DNA of 64,000 nucleotides from CAVONV01 sp963697355 (GTDB lineage: Bacteria > Acidobacteriota > Vicinamibacteria > Marinacidobacterales > DATDRI01), in assembly GCA_963697355.1 (NCBI GenBank), contig CAVONV010000023.1:186001-250000 (forward strand), given 5' to 3'. Both the position numbers and the translations under genes were made by a program. Below, piece by piece: positions 28,390 to 36,427 of the stretch; position 1 is the stretch's first letter; the number at the start of each line of letters is the position of its first letter. Below the pieces are notes generated by a model. The model saw only the letters and a list, made by a program, of their open reading frames with translations. It ran no database searches and was not told the origin of the DNA.

Positions 28390-29400
28390 ATGGCAATCCG
28401 CATCGGGATTAACGGTTTTGGGCGGATCGGTAGGAACATTCTAAGAGCCGCTTTGCACGAGGAGGAGCTCGACTTCGTTGCGGTCAACGATATTACGGAC
28501 GCGAAGACGCTGGGCCATCTTCTCAAGTACGATTCTGTTCTTGGGAATCTTGACGAGGATGTGAGCGTCGACGGCGACACGATTCGCGTGGCCGACCGAA
28601 AAGTCAAGGTGCTGTCGGAACGCGATCCCGCCAATCTTCCCTGGAAAGATCTCGGCGTGGAGTATGTCATCGAGTCTACCGGCTTGTTTAGGACGAAAGA
28701 GACGGCCGGCAAGCACATCACGGCTGGAGCCAGCAAGGTCATCATATCAGCGCCCGCCAAACAGGAAGACATCACCATTGTCATGGGCGTCAATCACGAT
28801 AAATATGATCCCAAGAATCATCACATCATCTCGAACGCCTCTTGCACGACCAACTGCCTGGCTCCTATCGCAAAGGTGCTGAACGACACTTACGGGATCG
28901 TCAAGGGACAAATGACGACCATTCACTCCTATACCAATGATCAGAGGATTCTCGACCTGCCCCACAAAGACTTGCGGCGCGCTCGCGCGGCGGCGTTGTC
29001 AATGATTCCGACCTCAACGGGAGCGGCGGCGGCCATTGGTTTGGTGATTCCGGAGCTCAAAGGCAAACTCGACGGTTGCTCCATGCGTGTTCCGACACCG
29101 AATGTATCGGTCGTCGATCTGACGGTGGAGCTTTCGAAATCCGCGACGGAGGACGCGATCAACGAAGCGTTCCGGGCTGCTGCTGCGGGCCCCTTGAAGG
29201 GTATCCTCGAAGTCTGTGACGTGCCTTTGGTATCGATTGATTTTCGTGGGCACCCTGCATCTTCTATTGTGGACTCGGGTTTTACCAAGGTCGTGGGGGG
29301 CAACCTGGCCAAGGTTTTCTCCTGGTACGACAATGAGTGGGGTTTTTCGTGCCGCGTGAAAGATCTCATCCACTTCATGGCGGCTCAGGACCGGGCCTAG
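28390..29400 (+). CDS. gap: Type I glyceraldehyde-3-phosphate dehydrogenase
   Basis: Oxidises glyceraldehyde 3-phosphate to 1,3-bisphosphoglycerate. INGFGRIGRN opens the Rossmann fold. Asp34 (AVNDITD) indicates NAD rather than NADP. The active-site SCTTNCLAP has Cys152, and His179 lies in TIHSYTNDQ. The C-terminal WYDNEWGFSCR is conserved. Length 336 residues; strong AAAGGAGGAG ribosome site. It lies between eno and gpmA, so the three lower-glycolysis genes probably share regulation. No pgk or tpi is present here. Confidence 0.98.
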   Translation: MAIRIGINGFGRIGRNILRAALHEEELDFVAVNDITDAKTLGHLLKYDSVLGNLDEDVSVDGDTIRVADRKVKVLSERDPANLPWKDLGVEYVIESTGLFRTKETAGKHITAGASKVIISAPAKQEDITIVMGVNHDKYDPKNHHIISNASCTTNCLAPIAKVLNDTYGIVKGQMTTIHSYTNDQRILDLPHKDLRRARAAALSMIPTSTGAAAAIGLVIPELKGKLDGCSMRVPTPNVSVVDLTVELSKSATEDAINEAFRAAAAGPLKGILEVCDVPLVSIDFRGHPASSIVDSGFTKVVGGNLAKVFSWYDNEWGFSCRVKDLIHFMAAQDRA

Positions 29401-29445
29401 TTCCGGAGTAGTCAAAGCAATCCAAGCATTTCAGATCAGGAGGCT

Positions 29446-29469
29446 CTTGGAGGTGATCGCACCTCCAAG
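29446..29469 (+). terminator. Strong hairpin between gap and gpmA
   Basis: CTTGGAGGTG, loop ATCG, CACCTCCAAG: a perfect 10-bp stem 46 bases after the gap stop and 35 bases before the gpmA start. No T-run follows, so it may act as an mRNA boundary or partial terminator that tunes gpmA, rather than as a full intrinsic terminator. Confidence 0.5.
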
Positions 29470-29503
29470 GCTCCCTGGATCTGTCTCGAGAGGAAATGGG
29501 TTT

Positions 29504-30250
29504 ATGAAGAAGCTGGTGTTGATTCGTCATGGTGAAAGCCAGTGGAACAAGGAAAACCGCTTTACGGGTTGGAACGACGTGGGGCTTAGCGAGAAGGGCA
29601 TCAAGGAAGCGATCGAAGGTGGAAAGATCCTCAAGAAAGAGGGCTATGTCTTCGATGTCGCTTTTACCTCGACTCTCAAACGGGCCATCAAGACGCTGTG
29701 GTTGGTGCTCGAAGAGATGGATCTCATGTGGATCCCGGTCTATCGCAACTGGCATCTGAACGAACGACACTATGGCGCGCTTACCGGTCTCAATAAGGCG
29801 GAGACCGCTGAGAAGTACGGTATGGAGCAGACGCAGATTTGGCGTAGGAGCTATGATGTGCCGCCTCCGGAGTTGACGACAGACAGCAAATATTATCCCG
29901 GCAACGATCCGCGGTATGCCAACATCAGCAAAAAGGACCTGCCTCTGACAGAATGCCTCAAAGACGTGGTGGGACGGTTCTTACCCTATTGGAACGAGAC
30001 GATTGTGCCTATGATTCAAGACGGAAAGCGGGTCGTTATTGCCGCTCATGGGAACAGCCTACGTGCTCTCGTCAAGGTGCTGGACAATATCTCCGACGAG
30101 GAGATTGCGGGACTCAACATTCCCACAGGTACTCCGTTGGTTTACGAACTGAGTGACGATTTGACCCCTGTTCGACATTATTACTTAGGGGATGAAGAAG
30201 CGATCAGAAGAGCGGAGCAAGCGGTGGCCGGTCAATTGCAGGGCAGCTGA
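29504..30250 (+). CDS. gpmA: 2,3-bisphosphoglycerate-dependent phosphoglycerate mutase
   Basis: Interconverts 3- and 2-phosphoglycerate. The protein starts MKKLVLIRHGESQWN with phosphohistidine His9, followed by FTGWNDVGLSEKG, NWHLNERHYGALTG and the second histidine in VIAAHGNSLRAL. The frame is open from 29447, but those codons form the hairpin described at 29446 and match no homologue; the ATG at 29504 has AGAGGAA upstream and gives the normal 248 residues. Completes an eno-gap-gpmA series. Confidence 0.96.
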   Translation: MKKLVLIRHGESQWNKENRFTGWNDVGLSEKGIKEAIEGGKILKKEGYVFDVAFTSTLKRAIKTLWLVLEEMDLMWIPVYRNWHLNERHYGALTGLNKAETAEKYGMEQTQIWRRSYDVPPPELTTDSKYYPGNDPRYANISKKDLPLTECLKDVVGRFLPYWNETIVPMIQDGKRVVIAAHGNSLRALVKVLDNISDEEIAGLNIPTGTPLVYELSDDLTPVRHYYLGDEEAIRRAEQAVAGQLQGS

Positions 30251-30260
30251 AGTAAGAATT

Positions 30261-30317
30261 CAAGTACTCAAGTACTCAAGTACTCAAGAATGGCTTTGTG
30301 GGCCGGCATCGCCGGCC
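30261..30317. repeat. 8-bp tandem repeat followed by a GGCCGGC palindrome
   Basis: CAAGTACT is repeated three times plus four bases (30261-30288). Twelve bases later GGCCGGC and GCCGGCC (30301-30307, 30311-30317) form a 7-bp stem with loop ATC. Both lie just 3' of gpmA; the palindrome may help end the glycolytic transcript. Confidence 0.6.
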
Positions 30318-30408
30318 GATTGATCCGGAATTATTCTGTGTGGCCAAATTCATGAATTCTTGATTTCCTAAATTCTTCTTGGTGTCGCAAAGCTTGGAAT
30401 GTTGACGC

Positions 30409-30972
30409 TCAATACAATCGCGCTTTGCCAGGAGGGATGCCGAGACGGCGCGCGGCCTCGAGACATTCCTCTTCGATTTCCTTCAGAATCGCTTCCTGAG
30501 CTTTGATCTTTTCTTCCAGTGATTCGCAGGCGATGGCGTGTTGCGTCCAGCCGGGGACGGACCACCGTGCGAGGATGCGTGCACAGGATATCCTCTTGTT
30601 GTCGGCGCCAATGGGCAGTCCATTGAAGTACAAGTCGGCGTATTCATCCCTTACGGCTAGGACCGAGGCAAAACGGGACTTGAAGGCCGGAAACGTCCTA
30701 TCCCACTCTTCCTCACGTTTTCGGTCGCGATCCTCTTGTCTGTGTACCCAATCGTCGATTTTGTCTCTTGGTATCTCATTCTCTTGGGTTTCTTCCGCCT
30801 CCAAGGGCACGTCGGTAGTGCCGGAGGTTCGCAGATCGTGTTCGCCGTAGACCCGGCCGGCCGGTATCTTATCTCTTCTTCGTTTCTCCTTTTTGGCGAT
30901 CTCGGCGAGAGACTGGGCCGAGGCGAGGGACGCCGTGACAACGACCAATGCCAATACGTATAAGAGTCTCAT
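30409..30972 (-). CDS. Secreted protein of unknown function with charged helices
   Basis: A 187-residue protein: signal peptide (ALVVVTASLASAQ), then SLAEIAKKEKRRRDK, an opening I know from many uncharacterised Acidobacteriota proteins. The rest is rich in Glu/Lys/Arg (HRQEDRDRKREEEWDRTF) and ends in a helix-rich Cys-containing part (ISCARILARW, IACESLEEKIKAQEAILKEI, EECLEAARRLGIP). Possibly periplasmic with disulfides, which would fit the DsbA-like gene transcribed divergently at 31114, but no interaction is shown. Confidence 0.65.
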   Translation of the reverse strand: MRLLYVLALVVVTASLASAQSLAEIAKKEKRRRDKIPAGRVYGEHDLRTSGTTDVPLEAEETQENEIPRDKIDDWVHRQEDRDRKREEEWDRTFPAFKSRFASVLAVRDEYADLYFNGLPIGADNKRISCARILARWSVPGWTQHAIACESLEEKIKAQEAILKEIEEECLEAARRLGIPPGKARLY

Positions 30973-31113
30973 TTTCTTTTGGTGTCGGTATCTCGATGAT
31001 AGCGGTCCCTCAGTCCCTCGTCAAAGCGTGAGGAACAAATGGCTCGAAATCTGAAGCTAGGCTATGATGAATGAATCGTTTGCGGTTACAAACTCTCGAA
31101 AGGAGTTGGATTG

Positions 31114-32190
31114 ATGTCGCTCGAGTCGAAAATATCCTCCTGGATTCTAGTTGCCGTGTGTCTTGGTGGAGCAGGTTGCTCTCCGACGGATACATCCACT
31201 GATGCTTCCAAGGGAGTAGCTCCGGCTAGTACGGGAAGTGATGATTCTACAGTCGTGGCTACGATCGATGGAGAACCCATCAGAATGTCGGAGGTCGAAG
31301 AGGCCGCCGGTAATCGCTTATCCGCAATGGAGTTCCAATATCGAACTCAGAGGCAAGCGTTGATTGATGGTACGCTCCGCAATCTGGTCCGAGAGCGCCT
31401 GTTCGAATCGGAGGCGGCCAAGCGAGGAGTCGAGGTCGAGGAGATGCTCAAGGCCGAGTCGGCCCAAACTCAGGTCACTCGCGAGGAAGCCATGCAGTTC
31501 TACGAGCAAAACAAGGCGCGCATGGGCGGTCGTCCTGTCGAACAAGTCTTGCCGCAAATTCAACAGTTCCTCGCACAGCAAAGGCAGAATCAAGGAGTGG
31601 ATCGTATTGCGACCAAACTCGAAGAAGAAAACAATGTGGTTTACCTTCTCGAACCCCTGCGGGCGGATATCGATACCAAAGAAGCTCCTACCAAAGGACC
31701 CGCTAACGCTCCTGTGACCCTCGTCGAGTTCTCCGACTTCGAGTGTGGTTACTGTGGACGTATGGTTGGGACTTTGAAACAACTCGAATCCAACTATGGT
31801 GACCGAGTCCAGGTCATTTTTAAACAGTTTCCTCTCGATATGCATCCCAATGCCCGAAAGGCTTCGGAAGCGGCACTATGTGCCCATGAGCACGGGAAGT
31901 TCTGGGAGATGCACGATTTGCTTTTTCAAGAACAGTCCACGCTCGGCGTGCCGGCTCTCAAAGAAAAAGCGTCCCGACTCGGAATCGACCGGACGGCCTT
32001 CGACACTTGTCTCGACTCCAATCGATACGCCGAGCAGGTGGAAAAGGACATGCAAGATGGAGCTGCCGTTGGCGTGACTGGAACTCCAGCACTCTTTATC
32101 AATGGAGCCCCTCTCACCGGTGGGGCCGTGCCTTACGACGTGCTCGCGAAAGCGATTGATGAAGAGCTCGAGCGAAAGGGTGCCAACTAG
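31114..32190 (+). CDS. Lipoprotein with SurA-like helical domain and DsbA-like thioredoxin domain
   Basis: Predicted periplasmic thiol oxidoreductase tethered by a lipid. Signal peptide and lipobox LGGAGC (Cys22); a SurA-N-like helical segment (about 45-170: DGEPIRMSEVEEA, RQALIDGTLRNLVRERLFESEA); then a DsbA/thioredoxin fold from about 195 with EFSDFECGYCGRM (Cys211, Cys214), KQFPLDMHPNA, and the cis-Pro loop VGVTGTPALFINGAPL. A TTG precedes at 31111, but AGGAG eight bases before the ATG at 31114 favours the latter. Similar to BdbD/DsbG-like proteins fused to peptidyl-prolyl-isomerase-like helices. Ends overlapping the convergent gene by a few bases. Confidence 0.82.
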   Translation: MSLESKISSWILVAVCLGGAGCSPTDTSTDASKGVAPASTGSDDSTVVATIDGEPIRMSEVEEAAGNRLSAMEFQYRTQRQALIDGTLRNLVRERLFESEAAKRGVEVEEMLKAESAQTQVTREEAMQFYEQNKARMGGRPVEQVLPQIQQFLAQQRQNQGVDRIATKLEEENNVVYLLEPLRADIDTKEAPTKGPANAPVTLVEFSDFECGYCGRMVGTLKQLESNYGDRVQVIFKQFPLDMHPNARKASEAALCAHEHGKFWEMHDLLFQEQSTLGVPALKEKASRLGIDRTAFDTCLDSNRYAEQVEKDMQDGAAVGVTGTPALFINGAPLTGGAVPYDVLAKAIDEELERKGAN

Positions 32191-32729
32191 CGCACGTGGA
32201 TACGGTCATATAGATTTCTCACGATGACCATATTCGCGAAGCCCTTGAGCTCCAGCTGAAGGACGTAGACGAGCGTCTCGTCTTCATAGGTATAGACTTC
32301 TCGTAATTTGCCCAGGTCCTTGCCTTCGGTTGACATGATGAGGTCATCGCCTGACCAGCTGGTCAGTGTTTCGAGCTTCTCGCCCCAGGGTGTCTCGCGG
32401 ACATGTTTCTTGCCATCAATGTAGTAGATGCGGACGTCGTCTTCTCTGTCGAACACCTTGAAGTCGGATTCCGACTGCTCGATTTCGATTTCTCGAGCTG
32501 CACGAGCGAGGTGGGTGAGTCGAGTGAGTAGTTGCTGCACATTGAGCTTGGTGATCTCTCGAGTCGACCCCGCACCGTCGCGAACCTTCTGCTCCATGTC
32601 ATCGCTTTTGTTGATGTTCAGCGCCCAAATCCCTGAGAAGTCGCTCTTTTGGGCGTGTGCGACAAAAGGTGTCAGCAAGATGAGTCCCGCAGAAAGAACG
32701 GGTACGACCAAACACCGAGTCTTGCTCAT
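32187..32729 (-). CDS. Secreted protein of unknown function
   Basis: A 180-residue protein starting at an ATG (32729) with a strong AGGAGGT ribosome site; the longer frame (to 32795) is not needed. Signal peptide LSAGLILLTPFVAHAQ, then DFSGIWALNINKSDD, a beta-rich opening frequent in lipocalin-like Acidobacteriota proteins of the form FxGxWxLNxxKS. Further strands follow: DVRIYYIDGKKHV, ETLTSWSGDDLIMST, EVYTYEDETLVYVLQL. No catalytic motif recognised. Tail-to-tail with the DsbA-like gene. Confidence 0.7.
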   Translation of the reverse strand: MSKTRCLVVPVLSAGLILLTPFVAHAQKSDFSGIWALNINKSDDMEQKVRDGAGSTREITKLNVQQLLTRLTHLARAAREIEIEQSESDFKVFDREDDVRIYYIDGKKHVRETPWGEKLETLTSWSGDDLIMSTEGKDLGKLREVYTYEDETLVYVLQLELKGFANMVIVRNLYDRIHVR

Positions 32730-32896
32730 ACGTTGACCTCCTATTAACTGGCGGTTATCGCATACATTGCAGGCATTGGGCTCGACAGCCACCACTATGA
32801 ACCAGGGTACCAGAGCCGCCGAAGCTCGCCACCAGTATAGACCGGGATTGACGGAGACCCACGGATTTCTGTGATACGCTACTGCAGAAGAGAGCT

Positions 32897-33430
32897 ATGA
32901 GAATCACTCGATCCGGCCTAGTTCTGAGTTTGCTACTGATCCCTGCCTTGAGTCTGGGTCTGAAGCTGCAAAACGACCATGATGACAGCATAGACTTTTT
33001 GAACTTCACAACCTATGCGTGGCGCGACGGTTCCCACCTGCCAAACGAAGCACTTCATGGGCTGATCGTTCGCAGCATCGAAGGAGAACTAGCCAAGAAG
33101 TACCTTCGGAGGATTGAGGTGAATCCGGATCTCTACCTGACCTATCACGCCTCGACCCAGGAGTTCACTATCGATACGAGTCATTGGGGATACAGTTACG
33201 GGCCGAGATGGCAATGGGGCGGTGGCATGGGCAAGTCAACGACCACAGCGCAGAGCTATCCGAAGGGTACGTTGGTGATTGACCTGTGGGTAGCAAAGAC
33301 TCAAAGGTTGGCTTGGAGGGGTGTGGCTTCGGACATCCTAGGAGACCCCGCCAAAAACGCCGAAAGGGCACAAAAGGCCATTCAGGACGTCTTTGCAAGC
33401 TTCCCACCTCAGACTCAGACACGGCGCTGA
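32897..33430 (+). CDS. DUF4136-domain exported protein
   Basis: A 177-residue protein with signal peptide (SLLLIPALSLGLKL). The body has the DUF4136 pattern: DFLNFTTYAWRDG near the start, HGLIVRSIEGELAKKYLRRI, DLYLTYHAS, a Gly/Trp/Tyr-rich middle (GYSYGPRWQWGGGMG), then GTLVIDLWVAKTQRLAWRGVASD and a C-terminal helix with AQKAIQDVFASFPP. It lacks the usual lipobox Cys, so may be soluble in the periplasm. Role unknown. Confidence 0.78.
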   Translation: MRITRSGLVLSLLLIPALSLGLKLQNDHDDSIDFLNFTTYAWRDGSHLPNEALHGLIVRSIEGELAKKYLRRIEVNPDLYLTYHASTQEFTIDTSHWGYSYGPRWQWGGGMGKSTTTAQSYPKGTLVIDLWVAKTQRLAWRGVASDILGDPAKNAERAQKAIQDVFASFPPQTQTRR

Positions 33431-33464
33431 CCCCGCAAAGACCTTGGAAGCACCGTCAAATCTA

Positions 33465-33482
33465 AAGGGGACACGTCCCCTT
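33465..33482. repeat. AAGGGGAC-AC-GTCCCCTT palindrome
   Basis: Perfect 8-bp arms with a two-base spacer, 34 bases after the DUF4136 stop. It shares GGGGAC/GTCCCC with the element at 19783-19810. Confidence 0.6.
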
Positions 33483-33614
33483 CTTTCTGAGACCGCCTAG
33501 ACAACAGATGCAATCTCACTAGTTTCTTGTGGCGAGTAGTTCATTCTTGGCAACGGTTTTGCGGTATTTCCGTAGGTACTAATGATGAAGTCCGTGACCA
33601 AGGAGAATTGATCA

Positions 33615-35513
33615 ATGAACTTTTCGTTAGAGCGATGCACCATATTCGTTTCTCTAATCGTGGCCGTGCTAGCTGCCACCATGGATAGCCGGGCTGAAGT
33701 CGTTCCCTTCGACTCCGAGCGTTGGGCCATCGCGAATGGCAGGGTCGAGGATTTCCTGGGTCAGAAAACACTTGTGGGACAAGCCGACTTGAAGGATGTC
33801 GAGTTCGAGAACGGCGTCATCGAAGTCGATGTGGCCGTTGACGGCCGGCGATGCTTCCCCGGTATCGCCTTCAGAATACAGGATGAGAAGAACATGGAGC
33901 AGTTCTATATTCGGCCGCACAAACCCAAAATGCCTGATGCCCTTCAGTACACTCCCGTATCCAACGGCCTGGGTAGCTGGCAGCTCTACAACGGCCGGGG
34001 ATTCACTGCCGACGCGGATTTTCCTTATGGTGAATGGATTCATATCCGGCTCGAGGTGTTGGGATCTCGCGCGCGAGTGTATCTGGGAGATGAAGACACT
34101 CCAGTCCTCGTGGTCAATGACCTCAAGCATGGACTCAGTCAAGGTGGTGTTGGCCTGCGTGCCCCGGCCGGTGGACAGGTCCATTTTGCCAACTTCGAGA
34201 TTCGCACGACCGTCGATCGTGACTTCGGTCCGAGTCCAAAGTTCGCTCCGGCCATGGACATGATCACGTCTTGGCAGATATCCCAACCCGTCGCGGTTTC
34301 GGACATCGATCGTGCCCGCGCTCCGGAAGCTCTAGAGCTGGATAAGCTGGAATGGCAAGAGGTCGATGCCGACCGGGGAGGGCTCGTCGACATCGCTCGC
34401 TACGTCCCAAAGAAGCCCCAGGTGCCCGAGGTCGTGCTGGCCCGCGGCGTCACCGAATCGGATCGTGACGAGGTCAAGCGGCTTTCGTTCGGCTATAGCG
34501 ATGAGGTCAGCCTTTTCGTCAACGGGGAGTTGCTCTTTCGAGGAAACAGCGCTTTTCGTGCAAGAGACGAGCAGTTCCAAGGGATCGTTGGGCTTCATGA
34601 TGCTGTTTACCCTCGTTTGAAAAAAGGAACTAATGATCTGCTTTTGATGGTGACGGAAACCTTTGGAGGCTGGGGATTCATGTGTCAGGTCGGGCCGGTC
34701 AACGGAAGCGCCGAGCATTTCCATGAAAGCGTGGAGCCCAAATGGCAAATCAGCGAGGGTTTCAAGGCGCCAGAGTCCGTTGCGTTCGACTCGAGGCGAG
34801 GTGTGCTCTATGTGTCGAACTTCAATCCGTCGCGGCCCGGCACAAAAGAGGGTTTTCTCTCCGAGGTGTCCGCGAGTGGAGACCTCCTCGAGGCTGAATG
34901 GGTCGGTGAGCTCAACGGGCCGACCGGCTTGAGCATAAAGGGGAATCGGCTGTACGTCGTGGAGAGAGACGGCGTTGCCGTGATCGATACAGATTCAGCA
35001 ACAGTCGTCTCACGAACCGCTTGCGCGTCCGACGGGATGCTCAACGACAGCGCGGTCGGGTCGGACGGCGTGGTCTATGTTTCGGATTCTCGAAAGCATG
35101 TTATCTATCGGTTGAATGACGGGGTCTGCGAAGTGTGGCTCGAGGGTTGGCCTCTCGAGAATCCCAATGGTCTACTCGTCGAGGATGATACGTTGGTCGT
35201 GGGCAACCTGACCGGAGGAAATCTTCTGTTCATCCATCGGGAGTCGAAAGCCATCGAGGCTACGATCGAATTGGGGCCTGGGCTCGTGGACGGCGTTCGG
35301 CCGGATGGGGAAGGAAACTACATCGTTTCGCAGTACGAAGGGCGCGTGCTCAAGGTCCGACCTTCAGGCGAGACCCAGGTGCTCGTGGATACCACGGCGT
35401 CTCAAACTTACTGTGCCGATCTCGACTACGATCCGGAAAGCAAACTCATCCTGGTGCCGACGTTGTATGGGAACCAGCTCATCGCCTATGGCGTGGGTAG
35501 CGAGACAAAGTAG
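33615..35513 (+). CDS. Large secreted protein: lectin-like domain plus SMP-30-type beta-propeller
   Basis: A 632-residue exported protein (signal peptide ending DSRAE; ribosome site AAGGAG). Residues 35-200 look like a laminin-G/3-keto-disaccharide-hydrolase-type jelly roll (VEFENGVIEVDVAVDG, FPGIAFRIQDEKN, GEWIHIRLEVLGSRARVYLGDE, VHFANFEIR). The middle (255-370) contains a second jelly-roll-like segment with SLFVNGELLFRGNSAF and LLLMVTETFGGWGF. From about 385 an NHL/SMP-30 propeller follows (APESVAFDSRRGVLYVSN, NGPTGLSIKGNRLYVVE, GPGLVDGVRPDGEGNYIV). Probably binds or cleaves a carbohydrate or lactone outside the cytoplasm; the activity is not predictable. Confidence 0.72.
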   Translation: MNFSLERCTIFVSLIVAVLAATMDSRAEVVPFDSERWAIANGRVEDFLGQKTLVGQADLKDVEFENGVIEVDVAVDGRRCFPGIAFRIQDEKNMEQFYIRPHKPKMPDALQYTPVSNGLGSWQLYNGRGFTADADFPYGEWIHIRLEVLGSRARVYLGDEDTPVLVVNDLKHGLSQGGVGLRAPAGGQVHFANFEIRTTVDRDFGPSPKFAPAMDMITSWQISQPVAVSDIDRARAPEALELDKLEWQEVDADRGGLVDIARYVPKKPQVPEVVLARGVTESDRDEVKRLSFGYSDEVSLFVNGELLFRGNSAFRARDEQFQGIVGLHDAVYPRLKKGTNDLLLMVTETFGGWGFMCQVGPVNGSAEHFHESVEPKWQISEGFKAPESVAFDSRRGVLYVSNFNPSRPGTKEGFLSEVSASGDLLEAEWVGELNGPTGLSIKGNRLYVVERDGVAVIDTDSATVVSRTACASDGMLNDSAVGSDGVVYVSDSRKHVIYRLNDGVCEVWLEGWPLENPNGLLVEDDTLVVGNLTGGNLLFIHRESKAIEATIELGPGLVDGVRPDGEGNYIVSQYEGRVLKVRPSGETQVLVDTTASQTYCADLDYDPESKLILVPTLYGNQLIAYGVGSETK

Positions 35514-35524
35514 AGAAGTCGAGC

Positions 35525-35989
35525 CTATCTCAAACTGAGTGCCTCAACCTCTCTCTTACCGAAGAGGATACTCCAGTTGGCGGCGATTGCTGCGGAGGCG
35601 GATATCGACGCGCCCAAACCGGGTAGCGTGAGCAAAGGAGCATAGTCCTTGAAAGCCCAAGCTATGAGAAGAGCCACGCCTTCGAAGTAGAACCATCCGA
35701 AGAGCCCGCCTCCTGTAGCGAGGGTCAGCCACGTCTTCCACCGCGATGTTCCTTGATCTTCCAGTCGTATGGCTACAATTGCCCCCATCCGACCAACGAA
35801 ATAGAACCCCGGGGCGAGCAAGATGAAACTGGCCGCATAGATGGGTAGAAAGTTGAGCGGGCAGAAAAAATTCTGAAGTCGCGCCAAGGCGCCAACCGCG
35901 AATTGTGCCATCAATGGACCAACAATGGCCGACATGATGGCGGCATGGCCGATCCTCTCCCGTGTGCGTTCTTTGTCGTGCTCGTTCAT
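35525..35989 (-). CDS. Small integral membrane protein, unknown
   Basis: A 154-residue protein with four likely membrane segments: IMSAIVGPLMAQFAVGAL, FLPIYAASFILLAPGFYFV, TWLTLATGGGLFGWFYFEGV and a Gly/Ala/Ser-rich last one. A charged N-terminus (NEHDKERTRERIGH) would stay in the cytoplasm. No family recognised. It converges on the large secreted protein gene, only 11 bases apart. Confidence 0.6.
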   Translation of the reverse strand: MNEHDKERTRERIGHAAIMSAIVGPLMAQFAVGALARLQNFFCPLNFLPIYAASFILLAPGFYFVGRMGAIVAIRLEDQGTSRWKTWLTLATGGGLFGWFYFEGVALLIAWAFKDYAPLLTLPGLGASISASAAIAANWSILFGKREVEALSLR

Positions 35990-36182
35990 CTGCTCTTATC
36001 CTAATAATATGAGCGCGATTCTCCGAGCTCTTAGTGATGGCTCTGGTGGGGATGCTTGATGTGGTTTCTCCGCGATGAAGTTGCTCGAGAGATCCCGCGC
36101 TCGTTAGTTTAGAGCCTGAAGGCAGCAAAAAGGTTCCCCACATCTTGGGATCAGGCGGTCAGGCCCCAGGCGGCGAAAGTTT

Positions 36183-36317
36183 GTGCACGCTCATGCGAAT
36201 CCTGTAAGTTTGGTTGGAACGGCCGCCATCGTCGTCGGACTGGCCTTCGGCTATTTCTTATTGAAGCGAAGTCATCCGCTTCCCCGCACGAGGCCGACTG
36301 AATCGGCGGAAGGGTGA
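36183..36317 (+). CDS. Possible 44-residue single-span membrane peptide
   Basis: A GTG-started frame encodes a short polar head (VHAHANPVS), one clear membrane segment (LVGTAAIVVGLAFGYFLL) and a basic tail (KRSHPLPRTRPTESAEG). No obvious ribosome site. It is the only coding-like feature in the 438 bases between 35990 and 36427 and lies 110 bases upstream of the copper-type TonB receptor. It could also be the tail of a decayed gene. Confidence 0.3.
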   Translation: MHAHANPVSLVGTAAIVVGLAFGYFLLKRSHPLPRTRPTESAEG

Positions 36318-36334
36318 GCTCTCGAGCCGCCACA

Positions 36335-36363
36335 TTGACAATAATGTATTTAGGGTCTGAGAT
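36335..36363 (+). promoter_or_regulatory. Candidate promoter of the TonB receptor gene
   Basis: TTGACA (36335-36340), 17 bases, TGAGAT (36358-36363), about 65 bases before the ATG at 36428. The -35 is perfect, the -10 weak, which would fit an activator- or repressor-controlled promoter. I see no convincing Fur box. Confidence 0.4.
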
Positions 36364-36427
36364 GTGTTATTAAGCCCTTGAAAGCAGGTCTTGTAATGCC
36401 GTTGGCTGATCAAAAAGGGGTTGGACC

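Noticed and set aside
29447..29503. Upstream ATG/TTG extension of gpmA.
   Set aside because: The 19 extra codons are formed by the gap-gpmA hairpin, lack homology, and the ATG at 29504 has its own ribosome site and the conserved MKKLVLIRHG start.
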